Of a stretch of 64,000 nucleotides of DNA, positions 63,811-64,000 are shown piece by piece; positions within the stretch are counted from its first letter, which is position 1, and the number at the start of each line of letters is the position of its first letter. The stretch is from assembly GCF_900104745.1 (NCBI RefSeq), contig NZ_LT629732.1, positions 2,343,981 through 2,407,980 on the forward strand. Direction: 5' to 3'. The translations under genes were made by a program, and so were the position numbers. Under the pieces are notes generated by a model. That model was given only the letters and a program-made list of their open reading frames with translations. It had not been told where the DNA came from and did no database searches. The DNA comes from Actinopolymorpha singaporensis (GTDB taxonomy: Bacteria; Actinomycetota; Actinomycetes; Propionibacteriales; Actinopolymorphaceae).

Positions 63811-64000
63811 CCTACCAGGAATACCTGGATCGCTTTGTTGCGGAGGTAGAGCCAGCTCTCATCTCCTTTGATCATTACATGCTCGTCGGCCCGAGCCCGG
63901 GTGTCCGGGAGACTACTTCTACAACTGGGTGCTCGTACGCAACAAGTCCTTTGCAGACCGGGCTACCTTCATGGGTGTTCATCCTGGCCTGCCAGCACTT
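63811..64000 (+). pseudogene. Glycosidase-like fragment at the window edge
   Basis: The frame from about 63811 reads TYQEYLDRFVAEVEPALISF and DHYMLVGP, then shifts to DYFYNWVLVRNKS and again to LQTGLPSWVFILACQH. These pieces correspond to the barrel segment around FDRYPLG in the 1000-residue secreted protein at 36318. At least two frame changes in 190 bases suggest a decayed gene; the part beyond the window could change this view. A minus-strand frame at 63461-63811 is also fairly protein-like but unassigned. Confidence 0.55.

Overview
This window comes from a high-GC actinomycete (Actinomycetota). The evidence is strongly GC-biased codon use, frequent GTG starts, four-base GTGA/ATGA overlaps between operon genes, Tat-like and lipoprotein signal peptides, and solute-binding protein and permease sets with no ATPase gene of their own. 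The mix of secreted glycosidases, LplABC-type uptake and phytanoyl-CoA-dioxygenase-like enzymes suits soil genera such as Kribbella or Actinopolymorpha. That placement is inference and no marker gene here fixes it.

Region 1 (about 1-25,100) is a defence island. It opens with a GmrSD-like DUF262/DUF1524 type IV restriction protein. A minus-strand pair follows: a caspase-like (DUF6642-type) protease and a small unassigned protein. Next is a complete type 2 BREX (Pgl) operon, pglW-pglX-pglY-pglZ-brxD-brxHI, tightly packed on the plus strand. Converging on it with a 22-base gap is a three-gene minus-strand operon of vWA protein, PP2C phosphatase and helix-hairpin-helix protein kinase, the layout of a TerY-phosphorylation triad. 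The island therefore holds two kinase/phosphatase sets side by side plus two nuclease or protease effector candidates.

Region 2 (about 25,500-36,300) is a patchwork of small membrane and secreted proteins (including a lamin-tail-domain protein), a pncC-nadE operon for NMN deamidation and NAD synthesis, and a GH3 lipoprotein with a Ser/Pro/Glu repeat linker. Scattered among them are decayed genes: a GH2 beta-glucuronidase, a DEDDh exonuclease, an IclR regulator tail and a truncated phosphotransferase.

Region 3 (about 36,300-46,300) holds a 1000-residue multimodular secreted glycosidase with three CBM5/12-like modules, a secreted protein built on an exact 294-bp tandem duplication, an OmpR-type two-component pair, an unassigned protein, an intact IS3-family element with 3-bp target duplication, and an ArsC-like protein.

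Region 4 (about 47,200-64,000) looks like a carbohydrate utilisation locus. A dioxygenase, two permeases and a lipoprotein binding protein run on the plus strand. Remnants of IS3, IS110 and phospholipase D genes follow. Next comes a minus-strand run of glycosidase, family-5 binding protein and dioxygenase. Divergent from it are a GH39-like secreted protein and a GxGYxYP-domain protein with a probable frameshift near its end. A broken glycosidase fragment runs off the right edge. The locus probably imports and degrades an unidentified plant or microbial polysaccharide.
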